A DNA stretch of 64,000 nt from Stenotrophomonas sp. SAU14A_NAIMI4_8 (GTDB lineage: Bacteria; Pseudomonadota; Gammaproteobacteria; Xanthomonadales; Xanthomonadaceae). The notes under the pieces were generated by a model. It was not told the origin of the DNA. It saw only the letters and a program-made list of their open reading frames with translations, and did no database searches. The stretch spans positions 3,548,344 through 3,612,343 of the forward strand of contig NZ_CP025999.1 in assembly GCF_003086695.1 (NCBI RefSeq), in the 5' to 3' direction. Shown here in pieces: positions 8,754-19,485 of this stretch. Every line of letters starts with the position of its first letter. The stretch's first letter is position 1. The position numbers and the translations under genes are program-made.

Positions 8754-8863
8754 ACGGGCTCCCGGCGACCGGTCGGCCGCTCAGTCGAATGAGGGAAAGG
8801 GGACGGAGTGTACGGCCAGGGGCTGGACAAAATCAAGCCAACCCCTGGCGGAGCCTTTTGGAA

Positions 8864-9529
8864 TCAGTCAGTTGCGCCCGAATCCGGGGTCAGCAGGGCC
8901 TGGATCAGGCCGGCATGGCGGACCTTCTGGGCTTCCCGGCGCAGGCGGCTGGCGGTGAAGATGGCGCACAGCTCGTTCACTGCGGTATCGAAGACTTCGT
9001 TCACGATCACGTAGTCGAACTCGTTGAAGTGCAGCATTTCCTCGCGCGCCGCGCCCAGCCGCTGGGCGATTACCGCCTCGCTGTCCTGGCCGCGCTTGCG
9101 CATGCGGTCCTGCAGGGCCTGCTTGGACGGCGGCAGGATGAACACCGTCACCGTGCCGGGCACCAGCTGGCGCACCTGCTGGGCGCCCTGCCAGTCGATT
9201 TCCAGCAGCACGTCCTGGCCAGCGGCCAGCTGCGGCTCCACCGACTGCCGGGCAGTGCCCTTCCAGTCGCCGTGCACCCAGGCGTGTTCGAAGAAATCGC
9301 CGGCGGCGATCATTTCCTCGAACTTCTCCGCGCTGACGAAGTGGTAGTGCTCACCGTTCACTTCGCCCGGGCGCATGGCGCGCGAGGTGAAGGAGATCGA
9401 CAGCGCGATCTGCGGGTCGCGCGCCAGAGTGGCGTTGACGATGCTGCTCTTACCGGCGCCGGACGGCGCGGCCACGATGTACAGGGTGCCGCGCGCGGGC
9501 GCGCCGATCGGGGTGGGCTGGCTGCTCAT
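8864..9529 (-). CDS. gmk: guanylate kinase
   Basis: Guanylate kinase, 221 residues, phosphorylates GMP to GDP with ATP in the cytosol. The P-loop APSGAGKSS is at residues 21-29. The GMP-binding region includes SFTSRAMRPGEVNGEHYHFVS. The lid segment with RMRKRG is near 145. The N-terminus has about 13 residues more than the E. coli enzyme before the first strand. The start codon overlaps the yicC stop (ATGA), indicating translational coupling. The 110-bp gap to rpoZ holds an imperfect CCAGGGG/CCCCTGG hairpin without a T-run. Confidence 0.97.
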   Translation of the reverse strand: MSSQPTPIGAPARGTLYIVAAPSGAGKSSIVNATLARDPQIALSISFTSRAMRPGEVNGEHYHFVSAEKFEEMIAAGDFFEHAWVHGDWKGTARQSVEPQLAAGQDVLLEIDWQGAQQVRQLVPGTVTVFILPPSKQALQDRMRKRGQDSEAVIAQRLGAAREEMLHFNEFDYVIVNEVFDTAVNELCAIFTASRLRREAQKVRHAGLIQALLTPDSGATD

Positions 9530-10386
9530 TCGATGTTCTGCACCTGTTCGCGGATCTGGTCGATCAGCACCTTCAGTTCCACCGCCGCGTTGGAGGTGCG
9601 GCTGTCCACCGACTTGGAACCCAGGGTGTTGGCTTCGCGGTTGAATTCCTGCAACAGGAAATCCAGGCGGCGGCCGACCGGCTCGCGCTGCTTCAGCACG
9701 CGGCGGATTTCCACGATATGGCTGCCCAACCGGTCCAGCTCTTCATCCACGTCCAGCTTCTGCAGCCACATGACCAGTTCCTGCTCGGCGCGGCCGGGGT
9801 CGACCGGGTGCGGCAGGTCGGCCAGGCGGGCGGCGAGCTTGGCGCGCTGCCCGTCGCGAATGGCCGGAATGAGCGTGCGCACCTCGGCGGCGATGCGTTC
9901 GATCGCATCCACGCGTTCGGCAATGGCGGTGGCCAGCTTGTCGCCTTCGCGCTCACGGGCGGCCACGAAGCCGTCCAGCACCTGCTCCAGCAGGGCCAGC
10001 GCTTCCACCTGCAGGGCGGCGGCATCGGTGGCCTCGCCCTGGGTCACGCCCGGCAGCTGCAGCAGCTCGGTGAAGCTGACCTGCAGGTTGGGGAAATCCG
10101 AGGTGAGGCGGTGCGCCAGCTGGCCCAGCTGGCCCAGCAGCGCTTCATTCACCTGCAGGCTGGCAGCGGCTTCGGGCGCGCGCAGGCGCATCACCAGGTC
10201 CAGCTTGCCGCGGCTCAGGCGCGCGGCAATGCGTTCGCGCAGCTGCGGTTCCAGCGCACGCAGTTCCTCGGGCAGGCGGGTGCCCACTTCCAGGAAGCGG
10301 TGGTTGACCGAGCGCAGCTCGCAGCCCAGCGTGCCCCAGGCCGTGGCGCGCTCGCCACCGGCATAGGCCGTCATGCTTCGAATCAT
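9526..10386 (-). CDS. yicC: YicC family endoribonuclease
   Basis: YicC/YloC family, 286 residues. Members are endoribonucleases; E. coli YicC takes part in decay of the RyhB sRNA. The N-terminus [13 protein letters not shown] and the conserved [12 protein letters not shown] are typical. So are the C-terminal [19 protein letters not shown] and the helix ending the protein. The ATG at 10386 was chosen over one seven codons upstream because it gives the family N-terminus. The gene is first in the minus-strand run and diverges from rph; the 128 bp between them must hold both promoters. Confidence 0.93.
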   Translation of the reverse strand: MIRSMTAYAGGERATAWGTLGCELRSVNHRFLEVGTRLPEELRALEPQLRERIAARLSRGKLDLVMRLRAPEAAASLQVNEALLGQLGQLAHRLTSDFPNLQVSFTELLQLPGVTQGEATDAAALQVEALALLEQVLDGFVAAREREGDKLATAIAERVDAIERIAAEVRTLIPAIRDGQRAKLAARLADLPHPVDPGRAEQELVMWLQKLDVDEELDRLGSHIVEIRRVLKQREPVGRRLDFLLQEFNREANTLGSKSVDSRTSNAAVELKVLIDQIREQVQNIE

Positions 10387-10514
10387 CAGCGTTTCCGATG
10401 CTCTCAAAGGGGGAATGGTACCCTAGCGGCCCTATTCGAGCCTCCCTGCCTGCCCCTGACGGGTGCGGGCATGGCGGCGTACCTGCCTGTCTTACCCTTC
10501 AGGGAATTCGCACC

Positions 10515-11240
10515 ATGTCCGATGCCCGCCCCAGTGGCCGCCAGCCCGACCAGCTTCGCCCGGTCGTCATCCAACGCGGTTTCACCCGCCACGCCGAAGG
10601 CTCGGTGCTGGTCTGCTTCGGTGAAACCCGCGTGCTGTGCACCGCCAGCGTGGAAAACCGCGTGCCCGGCTTCCTGCGCGGCAAGGGCGAAGGCTGGGTG
10701 ACCGCCGAATACGGCATGCTGCCGCGCGCCACCCACACCCGCAGCGACCGTGAAGCCGCGCGCGGCAAGCAGGGCGGCCGCACGCTGGAAATCCAGCGCC
10801 TGATCGGCCGCAGCCTGCGTGCCTGCGTGGACCGCAACGCGCTGGGCGAACGCACCATCACCCTGGACTGTGACGTGCTGCAGGCCGACGGTGGCACCCG
10901 CACCGCGGCCATCACCGGCGCCTACGTGGCCCTGGTCGACGCGGTGAACGTGCTGATGAAGCGCGGCGACATCAAGCGCAACCCGATCCTGGGCGCGGTG
11001 GCTGCCGTGTCGGTGGGCGTGTACCGCGGCACCCCGGTGCTGGACCTGGATTACGCCGAAGACAGCGACTGCGACACCGACATGAACGTGGTCATGAACG
11101 ATGGCGGCGGCTTCATCGAACTGCAGGGCACCGCCGAAGGCCATGCCTTCCGCCGCGATGAACTGGATGCGCTGCTGGGCCTGGCCGAAAAGGGCGTGGG
11201 CGAACTGCTGGCCGCGCAGCAGGCGGCGCTGTCGGCATGA
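10515..11240 (+). CDS. rph: ribonuclease PH
   Basis: RNase PH, 241 residues, a phosphorolytic 3'-5' exoribonuclease that trims tRNA precursors and rRNA. It shows [13 protein letters not shown] at the N-terminus, the phosphate-binding [17 protein letters not shown] region, and [18 protein letters not shown]. The catalytic DxxxD region reads [13 protein letters not shown]. The full-length C-terminal helix is present, unlike the frameshifted E. coli K-12 gene. It diverges from yicC and overlaps the next gene by ATGA, so rph-VOC-rdgB form one coupled unit. Confidence 0.98.
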   Translation: MSDARPSGRQPDQLRPVVIQRGFTRHAEGSVLVCFGETRVLCTASVENRVPGFLRGKGEGWVTAEYGMLPRATHTRSDREAARGKQGGRTLEIQRLIGRSLRACVDRNALGERTITLDCDVLQADGGTRTAAITGAYVALVDAVNVLMKRGDIKRNPILGAVAAVSVGVYRGTPVLDLDYAEDSDCDTDMNVVMNDGGGFIELQGTAEGHAFRRDELDALLGLAEKGVGELLAAQQAALSA

Positions 11241-11626
11241 ACCGTCGCATCGCCCTGACCACCCTGGTGGTGGCCGACTACGACGAAGCCATTGCCTGGT
11301 ACACTGGCAAGCTGGGCTTTGCCCTGCTTGAGGACATCGACCAGGGCAGCAAGCGCTGGGTGGTGGTCGGCCCGACCGACGGCAGCGCCGCCGCCCTGCT
11401 GCTGGCCCGCGCCAGCAACGAGGAGCAGCGCAGCCGCATCGGCAACCAGACCGGCGGCCGCGTCGGCTTCTTCCTGAACACCGATGATTTCCGCCGCGAC
11501 CACGCCGCCATGCTGGCCGCCGGGGTGGAATTCCAGGAAGCCCCGCGCGAAGAACCCTATGCCACCGTTGCAGTGTTCCGCGACCTGTACGGCAACACCT
11601 GGGACCTGCTGGAGCCCCGCGCATGA
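11237..11626 (+). CDS. VOC family (glyoxalase/bleomycin-resistance fold) protein
   Basis: Single-domain vicinal oxygen chelate protein of 129 residues. Two beta-alpha-beta-beta-beta halves are recognisable: [25 protein letters not shown] at the start and [25 protein letters not shown] in the second half. It ends with the common [15 protein letters not shown]. Metal ligands are not complete by eye, since no His is present in the first strand, so the reaction cannot be assigned. It overlaps both rph and rdgB by four bases. Co-translation with nucleotide-quality genes is conserved in relatives but does not itself reveal the substrate. Confidence 0.9.
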   Translation: MNRRIALTTLVVADYDEAIAWYTGKLGFALLEDIDQGSKRWVVVGPTDGSAAALLLARASNEEQRSRIGNQTGGRVGFFLNTDDFRRDHAAMLAAGVEFQEAPREEPYATVAVFRDLYGNTWDLLEPRA

Positions 11627-12219
11627 AGACGCTCGTGCTTGCCAGCCACAACGCCGGCAAACTGTTGGAAATGCAGGAGATCCTGGCCGACCTGCCGCTG
11701 CAGATCACCTCGGCGGCCGAGCTGGGCCTGGGCGATGTGGACGAAACCGGCCTGACCTTCGTCGAGAACGCGCTGCTGAAGGCACGCGCCGCCTGCGAGG
11801 CCACCGGCCTGCCGGCGCTGGCCGATGATTCGGGCCTGATCGTCGATGCCCTGGGCGGCGCGCCCGGCCTGTACAGCGCGCGCTATGCCGGCCACCCGAC
11901 CAACGCGGCGGCCAACAACGCCAAGCTGCTGCAGGCCATGGCCGATGTGCCCGATGGCCAGCGCAGCGCGCGTTTCTATGCGGTGATCGTGCTGCTGCGC
12001 CACGCCACCGACCCGCAGCCGCTGATCTGCGAAGGCCGCTGGGAAGGGCAGATCGTCCGTGAACTGCGCGGCACGAATGGTTTTGGCTACAACCCGGTGT
12101 TCCTGGACACCACCCACGGCCTGACCGCCGCGGAAATGGAGCCGGCGCTGAAGAACGCGATCAGCCACCGCGCACTGGCCCTGCAGCAGCTGAAGCTGCA
12201 GCTGGCTGCCGCTCTCTGA
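11623..12219 (+). CDS. rdgB: dITP/XTP pyrophosphatase (RdgB/HAM1)
   Basis: RdgB, 198 residues, hydrolyses non-canonical purine NTPs (dITP, XTP) to monophosphate plus PPi, keeping them out of DNA and RNA. It has the N-terminal ASHNAGKLLEMQEIL, FVENALLKARAACEATGLPALADDSGL, and the active-site GAPGLYSARYAG. The C-terminal ISHRALALQQL is also present. Its start overlaps the VOC gene stop. PPi produced here is a substrate for the three PPi-consuming enzymes encoded elsewhere in the window. Confidence 0.97.
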   Translation: MKTLVLASHNAGKLLEMQEILADLPLQITSAAELGLGDVDETGLTFVENALLKARAACEATGLPALADDSGLIVDALGGAPGLYSARYAGHPTNAAANNAKLLQAMADVPDGQRSARFYAVIVLLRHATDPQPLICEGRWEGQIVRELRGTNGFGYNPVFLDTTHGLTAAEMEPALKNAISHRALALQQLKLQLAAAL

Positions 12220-12246
12220 CCTACACCCGCACGTAGTTCTGCCGTC

Positions 12247-13479
12247 ATGTCCCACGCCCACGATCACTGCAACCACCTGCCCGGCGAAGCCTGCGACGGC
12301 GACCACGGCCACCCCGCACCGGTGCGGCTGGTGCCGCCGCCGCTGTCGCTGTACGTGCACCTGCCCTGGTGCGTGCGCAAATGCCCGTACTGCGATTTCA
12401 ACTCGCACCAGGCCAAGGGTGAGCTGCCGTTCGAGGCCTACATCGACGCCCTGCTGCGCGACCTGGACCAGGATCTGCCGCTGGTCTGGGGCCGGGTGGT
12501 GCACAGCGTGTTCTTCGGCGGCGGTACGCCCAGCCTGTTCCCGCCCGAGGCCATCGACCGCTTCCTGCAGCAGGCCAGCGCGCGCCTGCGCTTCGCGCCC
12601 AATGCCGAAATCACCCTGGAAACCAACCCGGGCACCGCCGAACACGGGCGCTTCGACCGCTACCGCGCGGCAGGCGTGAACCGCCTCAGCTTCGGCATCC
12701 AGAGTTTCGACGATGCCGCGCTGAAGCGGCTGGGCCGCATCCACGACAGTGGCGAGGCCGAGCGCGCGGTGAAGATGGCCCAGGACGCGGGCTACGACAA
12801 CTTCAACATCGACCTGATGTACGCGCTGCCGGAACAGACCCTGGCCGGTGCCGAGGCCGACCTGGAACGCGCGTTCGCCCTGCAGCCGGCGCACATCTCG
12901 CACTACCAGCTGACCCTGGAACCGAACACGGTGTTCTTCGCGCGGCCGCCGCAGGGCATTCCCGATGAAGACAATGCCTGGGACATGCAGGAGCACTGCC
13001 AGGCCTTGCTGGCCCAGGCCGGTTACGGCCAGTACGAGGTCAGCGCCTACGCCCGCCCCGGCCGGCAGAGCGCGCACAACCTGAACTACTGGCGCTTCGG
13101 CGATTACCTGGGCATCGGCGCCGGCGCACACGGCAAGATCAGTTCCGGCGCCGAAGAACACGTGCTGCGGCGCTGGAAGGTCAAGCACCCGCAGGCGTAC
13201 CTGGACAGCGCCGGCACCCCGGCCTCGTTCGGCGGTGACGAGGTGATCGCTGCCGAGCGCCTGCCGTTCGAGTACATGCTGAACCTGCTGCGCCTGCACG
13301 AAGGCTTCAGCCTGCGCGATTTCGAATCGCGTACCGGCCTGCCACGCAGCGTGTTGGACGCGCCGCTGGCGCAGGCCCGCCAGCGCGGCTGGCTGCAGGT
13401 GGCCGACGGCCATGTGCAGCCCACCGAGCTGGGCCGGCGCTTCACCAACGATGTGGTGAGTCTGTTCCTGGAAGATTGA
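12247..13479 (+). CDS. hemW: radical SAM heme chaperone HemW
   Basis: HemW, 410 residues, a coproporphyrinogen-III-oxidase-like radical SAM protein that binds and hands on heme. The 4Fe-4S triad CxxxCxxC is at C42, C46 and C49 (WCVRKCPYCDF). It is followed by FFGGGTPSLF and the ETNPGT and RLSFGIQSF motifs. The C-terminal HemN-type domain is present (YMLNLLRLHEGF). The first 25 residues are unusual: MSHAHDHCNHLPGEACDGDHGH is rich in His and Cys and precedes the normal start of the fold, suggesting a metal-binding tail. The 27-bp gap after rdgB suggests the same transcript. Confidence 0.94.
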   Translation: MSHAHDHCNHLPGEACDGDHGHPAPVRLVPPPLSLYVHLPWCVRKCPYCDFNSHQAKGELPFEAYIDALLRDLDQDLPLVWGRVVHSVFFGGGTPSLFPPEAIDRFLQQASARLRFAPNAEITLETNPGTAEHGRFDRYRAAGVNRLSFGIQSFDDAALKRLGRIHDSGEAERAVKMAQDAGYDNFNIDLMYALPEQTLAGAEADLERAFALQPAHISHYQLTLEPNTVFFARPPQGIPDEDNAWDMQEHCQALLAQAGYGQYEVSAYARPGRQSAHNLNYWRFGDYLGIGAGAHGKISSGAEEHVLRRWKVKHPQAYLDSAGTPASFGGDEVIAAERLPFEYMLNLLRLHEGFSLRDFESRTGLPRSVLDAPLAQARQRGWLQVADGHVQPTELGRRFTNDVVSLFLED

Positions 13480-13489
13480 TCGGGCGCCC

Positions 13490-13520
13490 TGGATGGCGCC
13501 GGGCCATGCCCGGCGGCTGG
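13490..13520. repeat. SMAG-like palindrome after hemW
   Basis: GGCGCCGGGCCATGCCCGGCG, a CCGGGC-type palindrome lacking a clear GTAG head, 15 bp after the hemW stop codon. Confidence 0.6.
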
Positions 13521-13584
13521 CGCCCTGCCCTGCCGACACGGTAGATTGCCGTAACGATCCGCGGGAATCCGGAACCCCTCGTTG

Positions 13585-15870
13585 ATGTCTGCCGTTTTTT
13601 CATTGTCCAGCGCGGACACCGCGCGCCTGGCCGCCGCCGACCTGCCACCGCGGGTACGCGAGGTGCTGGGCGCGTTGATCGGCCTGTGCCACCACACCCT
13701 CACCGCGCCGTTGATCCTGACGGTGGAGGCGCTGGAACAGACCCTGCTGCACGACGCCGACCACGCGCGCAATCCGCAGCAGCAGGCCGACCTGCTGGCC
13801 CAGCGCGGGCAACTGCACGCCTTCGCCGGGCACTTCAGCGAGCGCATGCTCGATGCCCTGACCGATGCGCTGGTGCGCTTGCGCGAACCGGCCGCCGCGC
13901 CCGCGTCGGCGGCAACGCCGCCACCGCTGCCGACCATGATGGGCCTGTCGCTGGTTGCCGAACACGAGGTGGACCGCGACCTGCTGCTGGTTGAAATGGT
14001 GCGCAGGGAAACCCTGCGTTCGGCCAATGCGCTGAACCTGCTGGGCCAGCGCATGGGCGTGCTGGCCGCAGCGCCGGCCTTCGATGCGGAAACGCTGCCG
14101 CTGGCACCGCAGGCGCTGTGCGCGATGGTGCGCCGCCTGGCTGAACGCGATGGCCTGAGCATGGAGGTGCAGCTGGCGCTGTACCGCAGTTTCGAGCGGC
14201 AGTGCCTGGAACGGCTGGGCGATACCCTGGACCGCGCCAACGCGCTGCTGGCCCAGCACGGCGTGCTGCCCGGCCTGGTCTACACCCCCTACCTGGCGCG
14301 TTCGTCGGCCACCCGTCGGGTGATCACCCGTTCGGTCGGTCACGAACGCAGTGGGCGCCCTGCCCCGCGCACGGTGACCCCGATGACCGGCTGGGGTGGG
14401 TCGGCACCGGCCGGTTCGTGGTCGAACCTGATGCAGGACGCCTTTGCCGGCGCCGATGCGGCGGCCGCCGGGCTGACCGTGCCGGCCAACACCGTTCTGC
14501 ACGAACTGCTGCAGCAGGCCCGCCGCCTGCCGGCGCAGCCGCTGGCACTGGAACCGGCCGCGCTGCCCACCGCCGCGGTGGATGCCGTGCTGGCACGCCT
14601 GCAGGGGCAGGCCAGCGCCGCCACCAGCGTGACCGACCTGCAGGGCGCCCTGCTGGCCCAACTGCGCAGCGAACATGGCGCGCAGGCGCAACTGGCCGGG
14701 CACGACCGCGACAACCTGGACCTGCTGCGGCTGCTGTTGCAGCAGGTGCAGCAGCAACAACGGCCCGACCCGGTACCGGCGGCCCTGCTGGCGCGCCTGC
14801 AGGTACCGCTTGCCCGCGCCGCCATGGCCGACCCGGCCTTCTTCGTGCGCGACGAACACCCGGCGCGCGAACTGCTGAACACCGTGGCCGAAGCCGGCGC
14901 ACGCTGGCTGGGCGACGACGACGTGGACCCGCAGCTGCTGCAGCGGCTGGCGCAGAGCGTGCAGGGCCTGCTGGGCCAGGATGCGCGCACGCCGGAAGCG
15001 TTTGCCGCCGCCAACGAAGAAATCCAGCAGCACCAGCGCGCCGCCGCACACCGCGCCGAACTGGCCGAACGCCGCCACGTGGAAGCCGCACGCGGCAAGG
15101 AACGGCTGGAACTGGCCCGGCGCGAAGCCACCACCCAGATCGACCAGTGGTGCCAGGCCACGCAGCCGCCGCGCTTCGTGCAGACCCTGCTGCGCCAGGC
15201 CTGGGCCGATGCCCTCACCCTTACCCGGCTGCGCCACGGCGAAGATTCGCCGCAATGGCGCGAGCGCCTGCAGCAGACCGAGCGCATCGCCACGGTCACC
15301 GCCGCACCGGCCAGCGCGGCCGGCATCACCGACGCACCGCTGGCCGCCGATGTGGAAGCGGCGCTGCTGCAGGTGGGCTACCACGCCGACGAAGCCGCCG
15401 CCGTGGCCCGTCGCCTGGCAACCCCGGGCGGCGAAGACGAAAGCACCTCGCGCACGGAACTGAGCGCGCGCCTGAAGGCACGTGCTCGCTTGGGCGAACA
15501 GAACGACGGCAGCGCCGACAGCCAGGCCGACGCCGGGCGCAGCGCGCGCAGCGACAGCGAGGAGGCCTGCTACCAGCAGCTGGTCACCCTGCCCTTCGGC
15601 AGCTGGTTCGACATCGACGTGGGCGACGGTGCGCAACGGCGCCAGCGCCTGTCCTGGTACAGCCTGCTGACCGGGCACGTACTGCTGGTGAACGCCCGTG
15701 GCCAGAAGATCGGCGAAACCACGCTGGATACGCTGGCGCGACAGATGGCCGGCGGCCAGGCCCAGCTGGTCACCGAAGAAAAGGGCCGTCTGGTGGACCG
15801 CGCCTGGCAGGCCAGCCTGTCGGCGCTGCGTTCGCTGGCCAGCCGCCTGAACCCGGAGCCCAAGGCATGA
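13585..15870 (+). CDS. DUF1631 family protein
   Basis: A 761-residue protein of the DUF1631 family, cytoplasmic by composition and of unknown function. Features seen are a helical N-terminal domain (VREVLGALIGLCHHTLT), an Ala/Gln-rich middle, and a helical stretch around residues 470-540 with RAELAERRHVEAARGKERL. The conserved C-terminal domain has LPFGSWFDIDVGDG, RQRLSWYSLLTGHVLLVNA and a closing RSLASRL helix. ATG at 13585 is used; the codon before it is a TTG. The stop overlaps the start of a PilZ-domain gene (ATGA). DUF1631 and PilZ genes are often adjacent in this family, so a link to cyclic-di-GMP is a reasonable inference but not shown. Confidence 0.85.
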   Translation: MSAVFSLSSADTARLAAADLPPRVREVLGALIGLCHHTLTAPLILTVEALEQTLLHDADHARNPQQQADLLAQRGQLHAFAGHFSERMLDALTDALVRLREPAAAPASAATPPPLPTMMGLSLVAEHEVDRDLLLVEMVRRETLRSANALNLLGQRMGVLAAAPAFDAETLPLAPQALCAMVRRLAERDGLSMEVQLALYRSFERQCLERLGDTLDRANALLAQHGVLPGLVYTPYLARSSATRRVITRSVGHERSGRPAPRTVTPMTGWGGSAPAGSWSNLMQDAFAGADAAAAGLTVPANTVLHELLQQARRLPAQPLALEPAALPTAAVDAVLARLQGQASAATSVTDLQGALLAQLRSEHGAQAQLAGHDRDNLDLLRLLLQQVQQQQRPDPVPAALLARLQVPLARAAMADPAFFVRDEHPARELLNTVAEAGARWLGDDDVDPQLLQRLAQSVQGLLGQDARTPEAFAAANEEIQQHQRAAAHRAELAERRHVEAARGKERLELARREATTQIDQWCQATQPPRFVQTLLRQAWADALTLTRLRHGEDSPQWRERLQQTERIATVTAAPASAAGITDAPLAADVEAALLQVGYHADEAAAVARRLATPGGEDESTSRTELSARLKARARLGEQNDGSADSQADAGRSARSDSEEACYQQLVTLPFGSWFDIDVGDGAQRRQRLSWYSLLTGHVLLVNARGQKIGETTLDTLARQMAGGQAQLVTEEKGRLVDRAWQASLSALRSLASRLNPEPKA

Positions 15871-16241
15871 GCACGCAACCGCCCGTGGATACCCGCCGCG
15901 CCCCGCGCCGGCAGGTAGCCGACCTGGTGCCGGTCACCGACCAGATGCGCGACGCCGTGATCGGCCGGCTGGGCAATGTTTCCGAAACCGGCATGCTGAT
16001 GCTGGCCAGCACCGGCCTGCGCGAGGATGCGCTGTACCAGCTGCGCTTCCCGCTGGCGCTGGGCGATGGCCGCAATGAAACGATCGACGTAGGCGTGCAC
16101 CTGCTGTGGAGCGAACCGGCGCACGTGCCGGGCCAGCACTGGGCCGGCTTCCGTTTCCTGACCCTGTCGCGCGAGCACCGCCAGCTGCTGCGCGGCTGGA
16201 TCGGCGAGGACAACGATCAGGCGCCGGTTTCGACAGGCTGA
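15867..16241 (+). CDS. PilZ domain protein
   Basis: A 124-residue stand-alone PilZ protein, a candidate cyclic-di-GMP effector. The RxxxR-type motif RRAPRRQ lies near residue 10 (TRRAPRRQVADLV). A (D/N)xSxxG-like motif follows as NVSETGMLML at about 40. A beta-barrel segment ends in HWAGFRFLTLSREHRQLLRGWI. Both ligand motifs are present, so binding is possible. It overlaps the upstream DUF1631 gene by 4 bp, strong evidence for coupled expression and perhaps a shared complex. Confidence 0.85.
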   Translation: MSTQPPVDTRRAPRRQVADLVPVTDQMRDAVIGRLGNVSETGMLMLASTGLREDALYQLRFPLALGDGRNETIDVGVHLLWSEPAHVPGQHWAGFRFLTLSREHRQLLRGWIGEDNDQAPVSTG

Positions 16242-16316
16242 GTGCCGGTTCCGGCACAGCGGTTTTTCGCCGTATGCGGCAGAATCTAAGGCCGTTTTCC
16301 GTGTCGAGCCACCGCA

Positions 16317-17648
<1,332 letters not shown>

Positions 17649-17674
17649 GCCCCTCGTGGCTGACCTCACAGGTA

Positions 17675-18156
17675 AAGTCGACTGTCAGTCGACTGGCGTC
17701 ATGCGCGCTTGGCGGGGCGGGGTGGGTTCGCGGGGGACGCCGTGAATCCATCCCTGGAGGCTTGTCCGCGGCATCCATGCCGCGGACACCCCCGCGAACC
17801 CACCCCGCCCCACCTCTGACAGTTTCCGTGCGCGTCCAGCCACGGAAAAGAAAAAAGAAGAGCAGAAGCGGGTCGCTCGCTGCGCTCGCTCTGTGTCGAC
17901 CAAGGTCGACACCTACCAACAACTGCCGTCGCCAGTAGATCCACGCCATGCGTGGATGATTCATTCGATACCTGACAGATGTGCCGATCAACGGTCGGCA
18001 CCTACCAACAGCCGCGTGCACCTGTCGAAGGCGGGGCACTGCGAGTTTGCGGCGTCCCCGCAAACCCGCAGTGCCCCGCCATCCCACGGAATGCCGCTCT
18101 TGCTTTGGCCGTTGCCGTTGCTTCAGTCGAGCAAGCTCGACTCTACGCAGTCCCGC
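17675..18156. repeat. composite intergenic palindrome cluster
   Basis: No gene is supported in this 500-bp gap between the convergent pepQ and pepP. It holds AGTCGACTGTCAGTCGACT (about 17676-17694) and a long-stem hairpin element with perfect 23-bp arms, 17714-17736 and 17789-17811. TGTCGACC/GGTCGACA and CCGATC/GGTCGG hairpins carry CCTACC tails, with a GTAGATCC SMAG at about 17936. A hairpin of 23-bp arms with one mismatch lies at 18030-18052 and 18058-18080. A TCGAGCAAGCTCGA palindrome is at about 18127. Confidence 0.85.
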
Positions 18157-19485
18157 TCAACCCGCCATCACCGCTTCGATCTCGTCGGCGCTGCGCGCCA
18201 GGCCTTCGGTCAGCACGCGATGACCGTCGTCGGTGATCAGCACGTCATCCTCGGTGCGGATGCCGATACCGCGCCAGCGCGGCTCCACCGTGGTGTCGTC
18301 CACGCCGATATACAGGCCCGGCTCGATGGTGAAGGCCATGCCCGGCTCCAGCAGGCGCGATTCGCCGGCCAGCCGGTAGTCGCCCACATCGTGTACGTCC
18401 AGGCCGATCCAGTGCCCGGTCTTGTGCCGGTAGAAACGCTGGTACAGCCCTTCGGCCAGGTTCTTTTCCAGCGTGCCCTTCAGCAGGCCCAGCCGCAGCA
18501 GGCCCTCGGTCAGGGTCTGCACGGCGGCCAGGTGGCCGGTCTCGTAGGCCACGCCCGGGCGCGCCTGCGCCATGGCGGCGGCCTGCGCCTGGCCGACCAG
18601 ATCGTGCAGTGCACGCTGTTCGGCAGTGAAGCGGCCGTTCACCGGGAAGGTGCGGGTGATGTCGCTGGCGTAGCCGCGGTATTCGGCGCCCGCATCGATC
18701 AGCACCAGTTCGCCGTCGCGCGAGCGCGCATTGTTGTCGCGGTAATGCAGGATGCAACCGTTGCGACCGGCACCGACAATGCTGCAGTACGCGGGAACGG
18801 CATCGCTGGCGCGGAACACCCGCTCCAGTTCGGCCTGCAGTTCGTACTCGTGGATGCCCGCCTTGGCCGCGTGCATTGCCGCCAGGTGCGCACGCACGCT
18901 GATCTGCGCCGCATGCTGCATCAACGCCACTTCGGCACCGGATTTGAACAGGCGCTGCTCGTGCAGCAGGTGCCCCAGTTCCAGGAACTCGTGCGGCGGC
19001 TGCGCGCCGTGGCGCACCTGCGAGCGCACGCGGTTCACCCAGCCAATCAGCTTCAGGTCGAAATCCGCTTCGCGGCCGAAGTGGTAATAGACGCGCGAGC
19101 GCCCTTCCAGCAGCCCCGGCAGGATGTCGTCCAGATCATCGATCGGGTAGGCATCGTCCATGCCGTAGTGCGCCACCGCCCCGTCCTGGCCCGCGCGGCT
19201 GCCATCCCACGCCTCGCGCTCGGCATCGCGCTCGCGACAGAACAGGATGGCCTCGCCGTGGCGGCGGCCGGGAATCAGCACCAGCACGGCCTCCGGTTCC
19301 GGGAAGCCGCTCAGGTACTGGAAATCCGAATCCTGGCGGAACGGGAAATGGGTATCCAGGCTGCGCACCTTCTCCGAGGCCGCCGGCAGGACCAGGATCG
19401 CATCGTCGCCGGCCATGTCCATCAGCTGGCGGCGGCGGCGCTTGTACTCGCCGGCGGCAATGCCGGTGCGCTGCTTGATATCCAT
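18157..19485 (-). CDS. pepP: Xaa-Pro aminopeptidase (aminopeptidase P)
   Basis: Aminopeptidase P, 442 residues, removes N-terminal residues preceding proline, using a di-manganese M24 active site. The N-terminal domain has RRRRQLMDMAGDDAILVLPAA and FPFRQDSDFQYLSGFPEPEA. The catalytic domain shows LIDAGAEYRGYASDITRTFP, HKTGHWIGLDVHD, FTIEPGLYIG and GIRTEDDVLIT, so all five metal ligands are present. The start ATG overlaps the ygfB stop by one base (TGATG), indicating translational coupling. The ygfB-pepP pair is conserved in gammaproteobacteria, usually followed by ubiH. Confidence 0.97.
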   Translation of the reverse strand: MDIKQRTGIAAGEYKRRRRQLMDMAGDDAILVLPAASEKVRSLDTHFPFRQDSDFQYLSGFPEPEAVLVLIPGRRHGEAILFCRERDAEREAWDGSRAGQDGAVAHYGMDDAYPIDDLDDILPGLLEGRSRVYYHFGREADFDLKLIGWVNRVRSQVRHGAQPPHEFLELGHLLHEQRLFKSGAEVALMQHAAQISVRAHLAAMHAAKAGIHEYELQAELERVFRASDAVPAYCSIVGAGRNGCILHYRDNNARSRDGELVLIDAGAEYRGYASDITRTFPVNGRFTAEQRALHDLVGQAQAAAMAQARPGVAYETGHLAAVQTLTEGLLRLGLLKGTLEKNLAEGLYQRFYRHKTGHWIGLDVHDVGDYRLAGESRLLEPGMAFTIEPGLYIGVDDTTVEPRWRGIGIRTEDDVLITDDGHRVLTEGLARSADEIEAVMAG

